Shown piece after piece: positions 25,348 to 35,939 of a stretch of 64,000 nt of DNA. A program made the position numbers and the translations under genes. This stretch comes from Eudorina sp. 2006-703-Eu-15. Lineage: Eukaryota > Chlorophyta > Chlorophyceae > Chlamydomonadales > Volvocaceae. Position 1 is the stretch's first letter, and the number at the start of each line of letters is the position of its first letter. Location: positions 991,752-1,055,751 of the forward strand of contig BDSI01000022.1 of NCBI GenBank assembly GCA_003117195.1, read 5' to 3'. Under the pieces are notes generated by a model, which saw only the letters and a program-made list of their open reading frames with translations, did not search any database and was not told the origin of the DNA.

Positions 25348-25480
25348 GAGCCAGCGACTGGACCGGACAACCGTGCTCCGAGCATGCTCGCTAATTACCG
25401 GACTAGCCGGCAGCGAGCATCACACCGCAATTCGCCATGATAATAGCTTACAACTATATAATTAATTCCGCCCTATTAAT
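25348..25480 (+). repeat. Left terminal inverted repeat of the Foldback-like element
   Basis: It contains several GAGCATGCTCGCT/AGCGAGCATG motifs. It is inverted relative to 33668-33800. Confidence 0.75.
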
Positions 25481-25809
25481 GAATGATGCGAGCATGGTAG
25501 TTACCCCGCTTTCCGAGGCGAACGCTTCCAAGACATTAGCACCTAAGTCCTCTTCCGCACTACGCGGCGAATCTCCCATCAAAATGGTTGTAAAGATACA
25601 ACTCTGATAATGATCTTCTTTTATGAGGAGAGCATGTTCGTTTGCCGAAGGATTTGGAGAACTGCCTGCCGAGCAGAGGCCTTCATGCCCACCGTAAAAA
25701 CAGCCACGCGCTAAAATTCAGGTCATTGTAGTCCTCCATATGTAATAGCTAGAATGAAATGAGCGTGAAAGCACATGGACTTACCGTCGAAATAAGACTG
25801 GCGCGCTCT

Positions 25810-26930
25810 TCGCTGCTCGCTATTCTCGCTGTCCATGGAACCTGAGCTCTCGAGCCCGCGGCAGACCGAACAGCTTCAGCATTCATAAATTAATATATCA
25901 CGCGTTCTGTCCGGCGAGCTTGCGCCATTACCACGGATTTGCGGTCAGTTGCGGCGTCGGTGCTCGCTGTGCATCGAACCGGAGCTCTTGAGCCCGTGGC
26001 AAAGGGGTCAACGCTGAGCCGCAGCAGTAGCTTCAAATCCATCCTTCTAATAGTTTTGTCCGGCGAGCTTGCGCCCCAGCCGGGGATTTGCGGTCAGTTG
26101 CGGCGTTGGTGCTCGCTGTGCATCGAACCGGAGCTCTTGCGCCCGCGGCGGAGTGATCAAAGCTGAACCGCAGCAGTAACCTCAAATCCATCCTTTTTAT
26201 AGGTTTGTCCAGCGAGCTTGCCCCCTTGCCGGAGACTTGCGGTCAATTGCGACGTCGGTGCTCGCTGTCCATGGAACCGGAGCTCTTAAGCCCGTGGCAA
26301 AGGGGTCAACGCTGAGCCGCAGCAGTAGCTTCAAATCCATCCTTTTAATAGTTTTGTCCGGCGAGCTTGCGACCCAGCCGGGGATTTGCGGTCAGTTGCG
26401 GCGTCGGTGCTCGCTGTCCATGGAACCGGAGCTCTTGAGCCCGCGGCAAAGGAGTCAACGCTGAGCCGCAGCAATAGCTTCAAATCCATCCTTCTAATAG
26501 TTTTGTCCGGCGAGCTTGCGCCCCAGCCGGGGATTTGCGGTCAGTTGCGGCTTTGGTGCTCGCTGTGCATCGAACCGGAGCTCTTGCGCCTGCGGCGGAG
26601 TGATCAAAGCTGAACCGCAGCAGTAACCTCAAATCCATCCTTTTAATAGGTTTGTCCAGCGAGCTTGCGCCCCAGCCGGGGACTTGCGGTCAGTTGCGGC
26701 GTTGGTGCTCGCTGTGCATCGAACCGGAGCTCTTGCGCCCGCGGCGGAGTGATCAAAGCTGAGCCGCAGCAGTAGCTTCAAATCCATCCTTTTAATAGGT
26801 TTGTCGGGCGAACTTGCCCCCCTGCCGGGGACTTGTGGCCAGGTGGGGCTAGCTGTGCATCGAACCGGACCTCTTGCGCCCGCGGCGGAGAGATCAAAGC
26901 TGAAGCATTCCCATACATAACTGTCAATCA
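25810..26930 (+). repeat. 149-bp satellite array, left arm (about 7 units)
   Basis: The landmark ggagctctt recurs at 25981, 26130, 26279, 26428, 26577 and 26726, exactly 149 bp apart. The first and last units are shorter (138 and 141 bp). Two unit types alternate, giving a 298-bp higher-order period. Shared blocks with the right arm in opposite orientation include CCGGCGAGCTT, CGTCGGTGCTCGC and CCATGGAA. Confidence 0.9.
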
Positions 26931-26995
26931 TTTAAAAATCTCATCTGCTTAGGTAGCTCCACATTGATGAAGTTATGTTGTCTTGGATCCTGAAG

Positions 26996-29488
26996 TACAG
27001 GTGGACCGGGGTAATTCCGATCAGGGGTAATTCCGATCATCGGCAATTTCATCAAAGTAGCTTCGCCTAAAATCACGCCGGCTTACCGGCACCTTCAATA
27101 CATATTGATAACCGAATCCACCATAGCATATGTGCCGTAAAAGTGATGTGTGGTTCCGGAGCGCAGCGAACCCTGGGACGCAAAACTTTTGAACCAAGGT
27201 ACCCCCAAAGCTTCAACACGCGGCCACATATTGATGTAGATAAACTATATAATCACTAAAGAAGAGTTCCTGCAAGCCAGCCCTGCGTCTGTGCAGATTT
27301 CAAAGAACTGTGCTTGTTTCGGCGTTCGGCTGCTTGAGCCCGGATGACGCCCAACAGACGTCTAATCATGTGGTCCGCGAGTATCAACTGATCACTTAGA
27401 TGTTATAGGGTATGGAAAGCATCGGGTCCGATTTTTGTAGCGTCTTCCCGCGCTGGGTCAGATGACTAAGAAGGTTGCGCCAGGAATGAGGCCGGGAAAG
27501 AACAAAAAATGGTCCGACGCCGACCTTGAGATGGCCCTGGCCACCTATCGCGACAGCAATTGCAGCATCCGTGAAGCCGCCGCGGCATACGGTATTGCAT
27601 ACGCCACGTTCCACCCATATGCGAATGGCAAACAAGCAGTGGGCGTGCACGCTGGGGCCCCGACGCTTCTTTCCCTGGAGACTGAGAAGGTGCGCGGTCT
27701 CTTTCTGAGCTGTTTCGCTGCGACCCACATGCCAACCTTCATGCCGTGTGTGTATTAAAGCGCTCGAACCATCCAATCCGCACCCTGTTTGGCCATCTGC
27801 AGTGCATCTTGGACTGGGTGGACAAGATGGGCCAACGTTACCGTACACCGTGCATCTACCAAATACGCACAGCTGCCGCGGAGCTTGACGCCGAGATCGC
27901 GACTGCTGGGGGCCGCGCACCTCACTGGCCTGACGGCATTGCCAGTGAGGACTGGTGGCGTGGGTTTAAGAGCGGTCGACACGGTGACGGGCCTTGTGGC
28001 ACCGTCGCCGACGACGACCGAAGCAGCAGCGGCGGCGGCGCCGGCTGGAGCAGCGGCGGCGGCGGCGGCTGGAGCAGCGGCGGCGGCGGCGGCTGGAGCA
28101 GCGGCGGCGACGACGGCGGGTGTTGTGGTGGCGGGCGGAACGGCAGCGGCGGCCAGAGCTGTACAGGACATGGCGTTGCAGGGCGCCAACGAGGCAGCGG
28201 AGCAGAATGACGACGAAGGGGATAGCAATTACAGCGGCAGTAGCGAGTCCGAGGATGAAGGTACGGCAGCCGTACCGCCGAGCGCCACGGGTTCGGGCCT
28301 GGATGCGCTGTTGGCAGCCGCTGCCGCAGCAGATACAGGGCCCGCCAATGGGCGGCAGCGAGCGCGCGAACCCCTCTTCGTGCCACCTCTGCCCAAGGCA
28401 AAGGCCTCTGGTGCTGTCCGCGTGCCACGCCTGGTAACCGGCAAGGCGTACACAGAGCAACAGGAGGCCAAAACGCAGGCGAAGGCTGCCGCAGAGCGTG
28501 AGAAGGCAGAGAAGGCGCTGGCGCGGGCTGAGGCGAAAAAGCAGCGTGACGCTCAGGCAGCGGAGAAGGCCCGGGCCAAAGAGGCCAGGGCCCGCGAAAA
28601 GGAGGCCAAAGCGGCTCAGCAGCTAACCCGGAAGGGCAAGGCCGCGAAGCAGGCTGCAGCCGGTGCAGGGCCCTCGACCGCGCACCGACCCCTTCAGCCC
28701 ATACAGCCAAACGGGCCGGCGGGGACTGCAGCCGGGCGCGGCCAGAAGCGGTTGCGTGTGGGCAAGGCGGGCCTGCAGGCAGAGAACCTGGGGCCTCGCA
28801 CCCGGAAGAAGCCTGCCTGGCAGAATGACATGGCGCTGCTCGCCGACAGCAGCCAGGAGGAGAGCGGTCACGAGGAGAGTGATGACGAGGAGCAGGACGA
28901 GTAAATAACTGGACAGGGGTGTGATGCACATGGGGGAGATGCGCTTGAGTGAGCGGGAGGTTCGTGGGGCAGGATGTGCGGGTTTCGTACTGCGGAATGA
29001 TATCGACGATTTGCAGGTGGCCATCTTATGCATAATGATTACGACGATGTATTAGGTTTTCGCTCATGGTTGCGAGTCCCTCTGGCTTGGGTCGGTTGGT
29101 GTGGTGATGTGCATGCGACCGACATGTCGGCTGCACAGAGGAAAGGGCACAGTAACACTGCTCCTGAAGTTAGGAATCCTTGAGGTGATCCTAATTATGT
29201 GTATGGATCAGTTCGGGACAGCGCGCGCAGGGTTTTCAGGCCGTTCCGCTCGGTTTCCGCTGTGATCGGAATTACCCCCCTATTTGCAATGAGCGCTATT
29301 TTGGACCCCTGTACGTGAAATAATTTTTATTGCGCGCACGAGTGAGCGTAAGTTTTTGCGCGACGGGCCACAGCTTCTATGCTACTATGGACGTATTGTC
29401 GTAAAATTGGTTCAACAATAAGTTATGTATGTAAAATATACGAGGCCCGCGAACGCTTAGTGATCGGAATTACCCCGGTCCACCTGTA
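26996..29488 (+). mobile_element. pogo-like (Tc1/mariner) DNA transposon
   Basis: Perfect 26-bp terminal inverted repeats (26998-27023 and 29461-29486, starting CAGGTGGACCGGGG) are flanked by TA on each side, the Tc1/mariner target duplication. A second partial copy of the repeat (ggggtaattccgatca) lies just inside the left end, and inverted at about 29264. The element is nested inside the Foldback-like transposon. Its gene keeps DNA-binding domains and an acidic tail but has no DDE domain. Confidence 0.9.
27462..28904 (+). pseudogene. pogo/Tigger-type transposase lacking the DDE domain
   Basis: Exon 1 (27462-27689) encodes a psq-type helix-turn-helix (KKWSDADLEMALATYRD, SIREAAAAYGIAYATF). 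An intron with donor AAG/GTGCGC and acceptor CTGCAG at 27802 leads to 27803, giving GAPTLLSLETEK joined to CILDWVDKMGQRYRT. The second CENP-B/Tc5-like helix-turn-helix region follows (IRTAAAELDAE, SEDWWRGFKSG, to about 27985). The expected DDE catalytic core of about 200 residues is absent. Instead a GC-rich Ala/Gly triplet-repeat stretch leads, in another frame, to the C-terminal tail (to 28904). That tail has RLVTGKAYTEQQEAK, a Lys/Glu/Ala coiled coil and an acidic end EESDDEEQDE. Either a frameshift or a second intron separates the parts. It cannot transpose itself but could act as a DNA-binding protein. Confidence 0.75.
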
Positions 29489-29938
29489 CGGAACAACGGC
29501 TTGAGGGCTTACAAGTATCAAGCATCATGCCAATAATAAGTACACCATTGCTGATTGATCACGAAAGCTTATTGATTGTTGAAAAGTCAGCGACCATATC
29601 CTTTCAGAGTGTGAATACTTTCAGGGGGAACTAAGACCGACCATTATCGGGCAAGTAATGAATTGGTAGTTCTGGCTGATTTTATGTTTGCTCTTACTGT
29701 AATGGTAGTTGTGGGAGCTATCGCGCTTGCTTCCTTGAGGATGCACTCGCCAGCGGTGAAGCAAACCAAACTGGAGCATACAATGTGGGTGTTTTAGAAG
29801 AGAAGGACCCGGTTTGCAGAAGAAGGTGCGACACTAATTAACGCTTCTCCCGAGGAGCTGTCGATCCTCCACGTTGTAGGCGGCTGGAGAGTTCTCAGAC
29901 CGCGTCGCTGAGCACGGCAAGTTTCGGAAGCTTGGACA
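29489..29938. other. Interior of Foldback-like element, nothing recognised
   Basis: No gene seen between the pogo element and the duplicated exon-like block. Confidence 0.4.
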
Positions 29939-30990
29939 ATGTCTCTTCCTCCTCGCCCTCGCGTCGGAAGACGCTCGAAACGCCAGCGCTTAGCTCGGAC
30001 TCTTGGGGTGTACGAGAATGCCGTTAGGAGCTCCTTTACCGAGTTCATGATTAAGTTGCTCACAGGCCAGCGGCGCAGCGTTCTGAACTTGGCACGTTGG
30101 CGGCGGAGCGGGTTGCGGCGGCAACGGCACAGGTGGCAGCGGCCATTTTGACAGCAGGTAAACGACTGGGCGAGGGGCGGGCTTGTGAGTACCACGTACA
30201 CTGCCTTTGATAGGGGACATGCAACATGCTACGCGGCGCGTTAGGGTCTGGATAAGGAAATCGTAGCTGGGCAACGCTTGCTGGCATCACCCTGTTTACC
30301 GCCTTGTTAAGCCTTTGAGGGGGATGCCGCACACTAGGCTTCACACTGGGACAATCGATAGATGGGCGCGGGACGGGGCCTGTGGATGCCTTGCGGGTTC
30401 ATATTTGGCGGTGATGAATCGCGCGGGGCTTCATAATTTAAATTCAAGGGGCAAGGGGATAGCCATGTGGCTGGGATTTGTGGGCGGCGTGCTGGTTGAC
30501 TTGGTATGATTACACAAGGGATACAAGGTGCTGTCCTTCAGCCTTAACGACTGCCTGTCCCTTTTTGCCATTCACAGGGCACAGCGGCGCAGCGTTCTGA
30601 ACTTGACAAATTGGCGATGGAGGGGGCAGCTGCAGCAACGGTACAGGTAGCACTGGTCATACTGACAGCAGGTAAACGACTGGGTGCGGGGCGGGCTTGT
30701 GGATACCAGGCATATTGCCTTCGACTGGGAACATGCAACATGCTACGCGGAACTAAAGGGTTACGGAATGCAGCTGCGCAACGCTTGCTGGCATTACCCT
30801 GTTTACCGCCTTGTTTAGCTTTTGACGGGGATGTTGTGCAGTAGGCTTCACGCTTGGGCAATCGACAGAAGGCCACGGGGCGGGGCCTGTGGATGCCTTG
30901 CGAATCTATGTTCGGCGGCGATGAGTCACGGCAGGCTTGCTGACCTAATCGTCAGGCTCGCAGCTGTTGCATCGAATTTATGCGCGAGAT
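29939..30990 (+). pseudogene. Possible element gene with a duplicated exon
   Basis: A frame starts MSLPPRPRVGRRSKRQRLAR and runs to a segment that reads AAQRSEL...AAATAQVAAAILTAG. That segment sits between a CACAG acceptor and a GTAAAC donor (about 30066-30158). About 515 bp further on the same segment recurs (AQRSELDKLAMEG...ILTAG, about 30575-30670) with its own acceptor and donor. The ~380 bp of downstream non-coding sequence is repeated as well. It looks like a tandemly duplicated exon plus intron of a gene carried by the Foldback-like element. Function unknown. Confidence 0.4.
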
Positions 30991-31012
30991 CCAGTTACGG
31001 ATTCCACGTGCT

Positions 31013-31061
31013 GGTGCTACTGGATGGCCAGGATCTGTGGGTTCAACTCCCGCAAGCACCA
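31013..31061 (+). ncRNA. tRNA-like 49-nt fold lacking the D arm
   Basis: GGTGCT (31013-31018) pairs with AGCACC (31055-31060). GTGGG-TTCAACT-CCCGC (31037-31053) is a normal TψC arm. Between them lies only the short hairpin CTGG-ATGG-CCAG. This is too short for a functional cytosolic tRNA; it is either an internally deleted tRNA gene or a SINE head. Confidence 0.3.
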
Positions 31062-31187
31062 TATCAGCCTGCCAAAGCCGGCGATGCCCATGTCACGTAA
31101 CCTGACTGCTGTTTTTTACCGTGCTCTTGAGGGAAGAGTGGGCTAAAGTAGTTTTGGATTATGATTGCGTACGAACTTTTGTCATTT

Positions 31188-31440
31188 CATGAATGAATAA
31201 ACGTTACAGCGGACCCCAACGGGATCATCGGTGTATACCAGGGCAACGCCCCAGCAGGCCCCATCGCCAAGGCGGCAGGACACCACAACGCCGCACCCAA
31301 ACAAATACCGGGCCATGACCCCACCCAGCCAGACACCGAAACCCATCCGGATCAGGCTTGCAGCACCGTTCCGATAGGACCCAAACGAATCTGGACGTGC
31401 CGCCACACCATGAGACTCCCATCAAGGGTACCATCCGTCA
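31188..31440 (-). mobile_element. LINE-like 3' end fragment
   Basis: Minus-strand tail GGTCCGCTGTAACGT followed by TTATTCATTCATG, the family 3' end seen elsewhere in the window. The upstream minus-strand sequence is open and Cys/Trp-rich. It is inserted in the interior of the Foldback-like element. Confidence 0.5.
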
Positions 31441-31799
31441 GGGAAAAGGGAAGTCCACGTAGTGCGGGAAGGAACATCGAAGAAGGCACCCAAGCGCAGC
31501 CGGCGGTAGCTGAATCATCTTACTTGGATCAGAACAATGAAATAGGGCAGGGGTTGTACGGGGCTCGTGCGTGCACATGACCGATAACTGACTGACCAAG
31601 GAGGTTTGCTGAAAAAAAGAGGAAGTGTTACCTGTCGTGGTTTCATTTCGCAATAAGCGCATTGGGGAATGTCGTACAGTGACTGCCAGTCCGGTGTGCT
31701 TTGGGTGTGGTCGTGTTTCTGCTTGCGGGCCATTAAGGTTGCATACAGCCTCTGTGTTGCAACATCCCGGACTGTGTTCGGGCACATAACCAGGACGAT

Positions 31800-33420
31800 C
31801 TGTTGTTACAGACCAGACGCGCCCCCCAGCGTCCTGGTCCTAGGCGCGGGAGCAGCAGCCAGCGAGCACCGACGATCGGCCTGCCCAATTTCCTGCGGTA
31901 CCGAATTAAGCTCGCCGGATACATCTATCCATATTATGTGTCGTAGGCTATAGCCGCGGCCGCATTGCTGTCTCCCGGTGTACAGCGAGGGAGCAGCACT
32001 TGCATTGCCAGCGAGCACCGACGACCGGCCCGCCCAATTTCCTGCGGTACCGAATTAAGCTCGCCGGATACATCTATTCATATTATGTGTCGTAGGCTAT
32101 AGCCCCGGGCGCAATGCTGTCTCCCGGTGTAAAGCGAGGGAGCAGCTCTTCCATGGCTGGCGAGCACCGACGACCGGCCTGCCCAATTTCCTGCGGTAAC
32201 GCATACAGCTCGCCGGATACATCTATTCAAATTATGTATTGTTGGCTATAGCCCCGGGCGCAATGCTATCTCTCGGTGTTAGGTGCGGGAGCAGCACTTC
32301 CATGGCTGGCGAGCACCGACGACCGGCCTGCCCAATTTCCTGCGGTACCGAATTAAGCTCGCCGGATACATCTATCCATATTATGTGTCGTAGGCTATAG
32401 CTGCGGCCGCATTGCTGTCTCCCGATGTACAGCGAGGGAGCAGCACTTGCATTGCCAGCGAGCACCGACGACCGGCCTGCCCAATTTCCTGCGGTACCGA
32501 ATTAAGCTCGCCGGATACATCTATTCATATTATGTGTCGTAGGCTATAGCCCCGGGCGCAATGCTGTCTCCCGGTGTAAAGCGAGGGAGCAGCTCTTCCA
32601 TGGCTGGCGAGCACCGACGACCGGCCTGCCCAATTTCCTGCGGTAACGCATACAGCTCGCCGGATACATCTATTCAAATTATGTATTGTTGGCTATAGCC
32701 CCGGGCGCAATGCTATCTCTCGGTGTTAGGTGCGGGAGCAGCACTTCCATGGCTGGCGAGCACCGACGACCGGCCTGCCCAATTTCCTGCGGTGCCGAAT
32801 TAAGCTCGCCGGATGCATCTATTCAAAATATGTATCGAAGGCTATAGCCCGGGGCGCAATGCTATCTCCCGGTGTTAGGTGCGGGAGCAGCACTTCCATG
32901 GCTGGCGAGCACCGACGACCAGCCCTTCCCATTTCCTGCGGTGCCGAATTAAGCTCGCCGGATATATCTGTTCGAATTATGTATGGTAGACGATAGCCCC
33001 GGGCGCATGATGACCTACTGGTCTTAGAAGCGGGAGCAGCGCTTGCATTGCCAGCGAGCACCGACGACCGGCCTGCCCAAGAGTCTGCGGTACCGAGTTA
33101 AGCTCGCCGGATACATCTATTCAAAATATGTATCGTAGGCTATAGCCGCGGCCGCATTGCTGTCTCCCGGTGTTAGGTGCGGGAGCAGCACTTCCATGGC
33201 TGGCGAGCACCGACGACCAGCCCTCCCCATTTCCTGCGGTAACGCAGACAGCTCGCCGGATACATCTGTTTAAAGTATTCATTTGAGAGTATGGAAACGC
33301 GCGCATTGTGACTTCCCTGTGTTATGCTCGCGAGCGCGGCTTCCATGGCCAGCGAGCAGCGACGACCGGTCCGGCCGATTTCCTGCAGTAACGCATAAAG
33401 CCGCCGGATACATCTTTATA
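31800..33420 (-). repeat. 149-bp satellite array, right arm (about 11 units)
   Basis: The landmark gagcaccgacga recurs at 31864, 32013, 32162, 32311, 32460, 32609, 32758, 32907, 33056 and 33205, with a variant at 33354, always 149 bp apart. A three-unit higher-order repeat of 447 bp is evident: 31864-32311 and 32311-32758 are nearly identical. It is homologous to the left arm in inverted orientation. Confidence 0.9.
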
Positions 33421-33667
33421 GAATAAGCAAACAAACCTTCTTCGGCGGGCGCATTTCGGAGGCACAGTCATATTCTGGATTACTTGCTCGGCAAGCTTCT
33501 TTCCGAATTCTACGGCGAATTAAGACGCTCCTCGACTTTATTAAAACATGGAGTAATTAGCTTTTCAACAAATTCATTTATTTCCGCTAGCACCGTGTGG
33601 TTCGGAAGCGTACTAAAGTGCAGTGCATGGCCTTGCATCGACGGAAGATCGCCATGCTCGCTACTTG

Positions 33668-33800
33668 ATTCAATAGAACATAATTAACTACATATATTGG
33701 CGCCATGAGCATGGAGATCTGCTGTCTGATGCTCGCTACCGGCTAGTCCGGTAAATAGCGAGCATGCTCGGAGCACGGTTGTCCGGTCGGGTCGCTTACT
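33668..33800 (-). repeat. Right terminal inverted repeat of the Foldback-like element
   Basis: Inverted copy of 25348-25480, followed by the 9-bp GCGCCTCGC duplication. Confidence 0.75.
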
Positions 33801-33809
33801 GCGCCTCGC

Positions 33810-35935
33810 TGGATGCTAACATAAGGTTGGAATGCTAGCAAGTGGTCTGATGATATTGGAGGCAACCGAGCGAGTAGCAGGCTTCGCAAAGCGATGGGCA
33901 CCGTGATTAAGCAGCTTCGTCGCAAGCGAATTCTCGGCAGCTTCTCGTCGTATAACCGTTTAACTGTCGGAGTAACCGCTTAACTGCCGTTCATTTGCAC
34001 GCGCGCTGTCCGGAGTAGTTCTGTTGTTTACGGCGTAAAGTACGCGTCCCAGATACGGGGGACGTCAACGCCTAGGGCGTCACAAGTAGCCACCCTGGCA
34101 ACATGGCTTGCAGTCCTGTGCTGCACTTCGCTGCCTCGGCACAATTCGAATGTCAAGCAGCGTCATCTGAGTGCGCACGGAAAACAGCAGCGGTGATCTT
34201 GCGCTCTTACAACAGCAATGCTACCGTACAACATACAGTCCCCGGCACTGATTGCACCGAGCGGCTTGAATTCCTTGGCATAATTACCGCAAGCTTCCTA
34301 CAAATCCCTTGTTCACGCTAGGGCAATGTGAAGGACTCCATTATGGAGCCGTTGAGGTATTGGCAGGATTGCGGCGATGTAGTCCTTCATTACTTCGCAG
34401 CCGCGGCGGAATTCGATTGTTAAGCAGCATCGTTTATGCATAAGTGCGCACATGAAGCACCACCGGTTAACTTGCGCTCATACAGCATCAATGCTCTCGT
34501 TCATGCAGCCCTAGGCCACGCTAGCTGCACCGAGGACCTTAAAGTTCTTGAGGTTTTTGACGGTTCCTAAAAATGTCTTCTAACGCGAGAATGAGTCGTT
34601 GTTTGTATCCATTTCGGTAATGGCACGAAAGCTGCGCCGTTCCTGCTGTGCACCGTCGTCACAGAATAAATGTATCCAAACAAGAACGGTGACGCATGGT
34701 CAGACCTCTTCAGAACTGGTCCCCCAAAAAAGGAAGACCCTGGTTCTGCCTTACCGGCCGTTTCATACGAACTCAAAACGCCCCGTGCTGCGGTGACATG
34801 TCGGACCGAGCTCGATCATCTGCTGGACCGATGTCCTGACAACGGTATAGTCGCGGACGTTAACTTCTGCACTGTGCGGGGCAAACGCTTGTGCGGCCCG
34901 CACCGCCCATGCCGCCTCCCGGAAATTGCTTCACAGCTGGTGGGATCTTGTCGCAACGTCGCGCGCAGAAGGGTCGTTGCGGGCAGGTGACATCAGTCCT
35001 GACCTCTCACACGGCCAGCGCACCGGCGACAGCCAAAGAGTTGGCCGCTGTGCCCCAGCCAGGACCGCTGCCAGCCGTGTCAGCATTGGCAGCCATGCCA
35101 GCTCGAACATCTACACGCATCCGATGGCAACCCACCTGCCCCAACACAAACGCTGGCACCACGCATGCGTACGGATTCATTGCGGCACGTCTCCTGCAGC
35201 CACACGCAGTGAACGCAGCCATCAGCCATTGTACGGCGGTCCCCTCGCAGTGGACCACCCACATTTTCGCAGGCCGAGAAGCAGCCCCCATGCGTTCCGT
35301 TCGTTCCTGTACGCTTGCTCGGCATACCGGCGTGAGTCTGCAGCAGGGTTCATTTCCCTTTACTACTGTTCGTTGCATGCAACCCTCGGGGGGCTTGGGT
35401 CCCCCTTTCCCCATTGCTGTTCTCTATGCCGCGGTCATGCCGCCCACTGCAAGATTCCTGGCCTTGAGCATTGCCAACAATCCCCTTCTGCAGCAGTTTC
35501 GTTGTGCAGCCGAGCTTGCGTCACCCGCGCTCCCACAGCGGGGCTTCCCTTTCTCAATCCCACCGCCATCGCAGGCTTCGCATCCGACACAGCGGCTCTT
35601 GGACCGCTGCTCCTTGCAAGAACCACCTTGCCAGCAGTTTGTTGGGCCTCGTAGTGCCTGTATCCGTTCCTGCCAGCTCCGTTGCTGACATCTCAGCTGC
35701 CAGCTTGCACACCTTCACCGTACGCACCTTGGTGCCGAGGTGCTCGGCCCTGGCCGTTACCGTATCCGCTTCCGCAAATGGCCATGTGGCATCTCACGCC
35801 TCGGACTGCAAGGTGTTGTCTGCTGAGTGGATACTGTTTGGGGTGGGTTTTCCCGTTTGGTGCGGGTGCGTTCAGGTGCATTTGGGGATGCTCCAGTCCT
35901 CCTGCTAGAAGCTATGTTCTCAATCCAACACTACT
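33810..35935. other. Intergenic or decayed retroelement
   Basis: Diverged direct duplication: 34116-34290 and about 34380-34560 share a reading of the type ARKTAAVILRSYNSNA / APPVNLRSYSINA. The plus-strand open frame 34891-35688 (265 aa) has no recognisable motif. It ends near a GGTGCATTTGGGGA stretch (about 35876) also seen at LINE-like 3' ends, so this may be a decayed retroelement. I do not call a gene. Confidence 0.35.
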
Positions 35936-35939
35936 TAGG

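Larger units (their letters stand above)
25348..33800. mobile_element. Foldback-like transposon with satellite arms (8,453 bp)
   Basis: It is bounded by the perfect 9-bp direct repeat GCGCCTCGC (25339-25347 and 33801-33809). Inside, the two ends are inverted copies: ACCGGACAACCGTGCTCC is followed by some 40 further matching bases with two mismatches (25362 onward; 33786 backward on the other strand). Weaker homology continues through about 130 bp. Next come arrays of 149-bp units in opposite orientation (about 25810-26930 and 31800-33420). Long inverted repeats made of tandem units plus a 9-bp target duplication is the architecture of Foldback elements and of some Mutator-like elements. No transposase was found; the interior holds a nested pogo element, a duplicated exon-like block and a LINE 3' end. 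Confidence 0.75.

Noticed and set aside
27462..27758. Frameshift between the two helix-turn-helix parts of the pogo-like protein
   Set aside because: A good GT-AG intron (27690-27802) in phase 0 joins them into the expected domain order.
34891..35688. 265-aa open frame as a gene
   Set aside because: No recognisable motif, comparable frames on the other strand, and retroelement-like sequence at its end.
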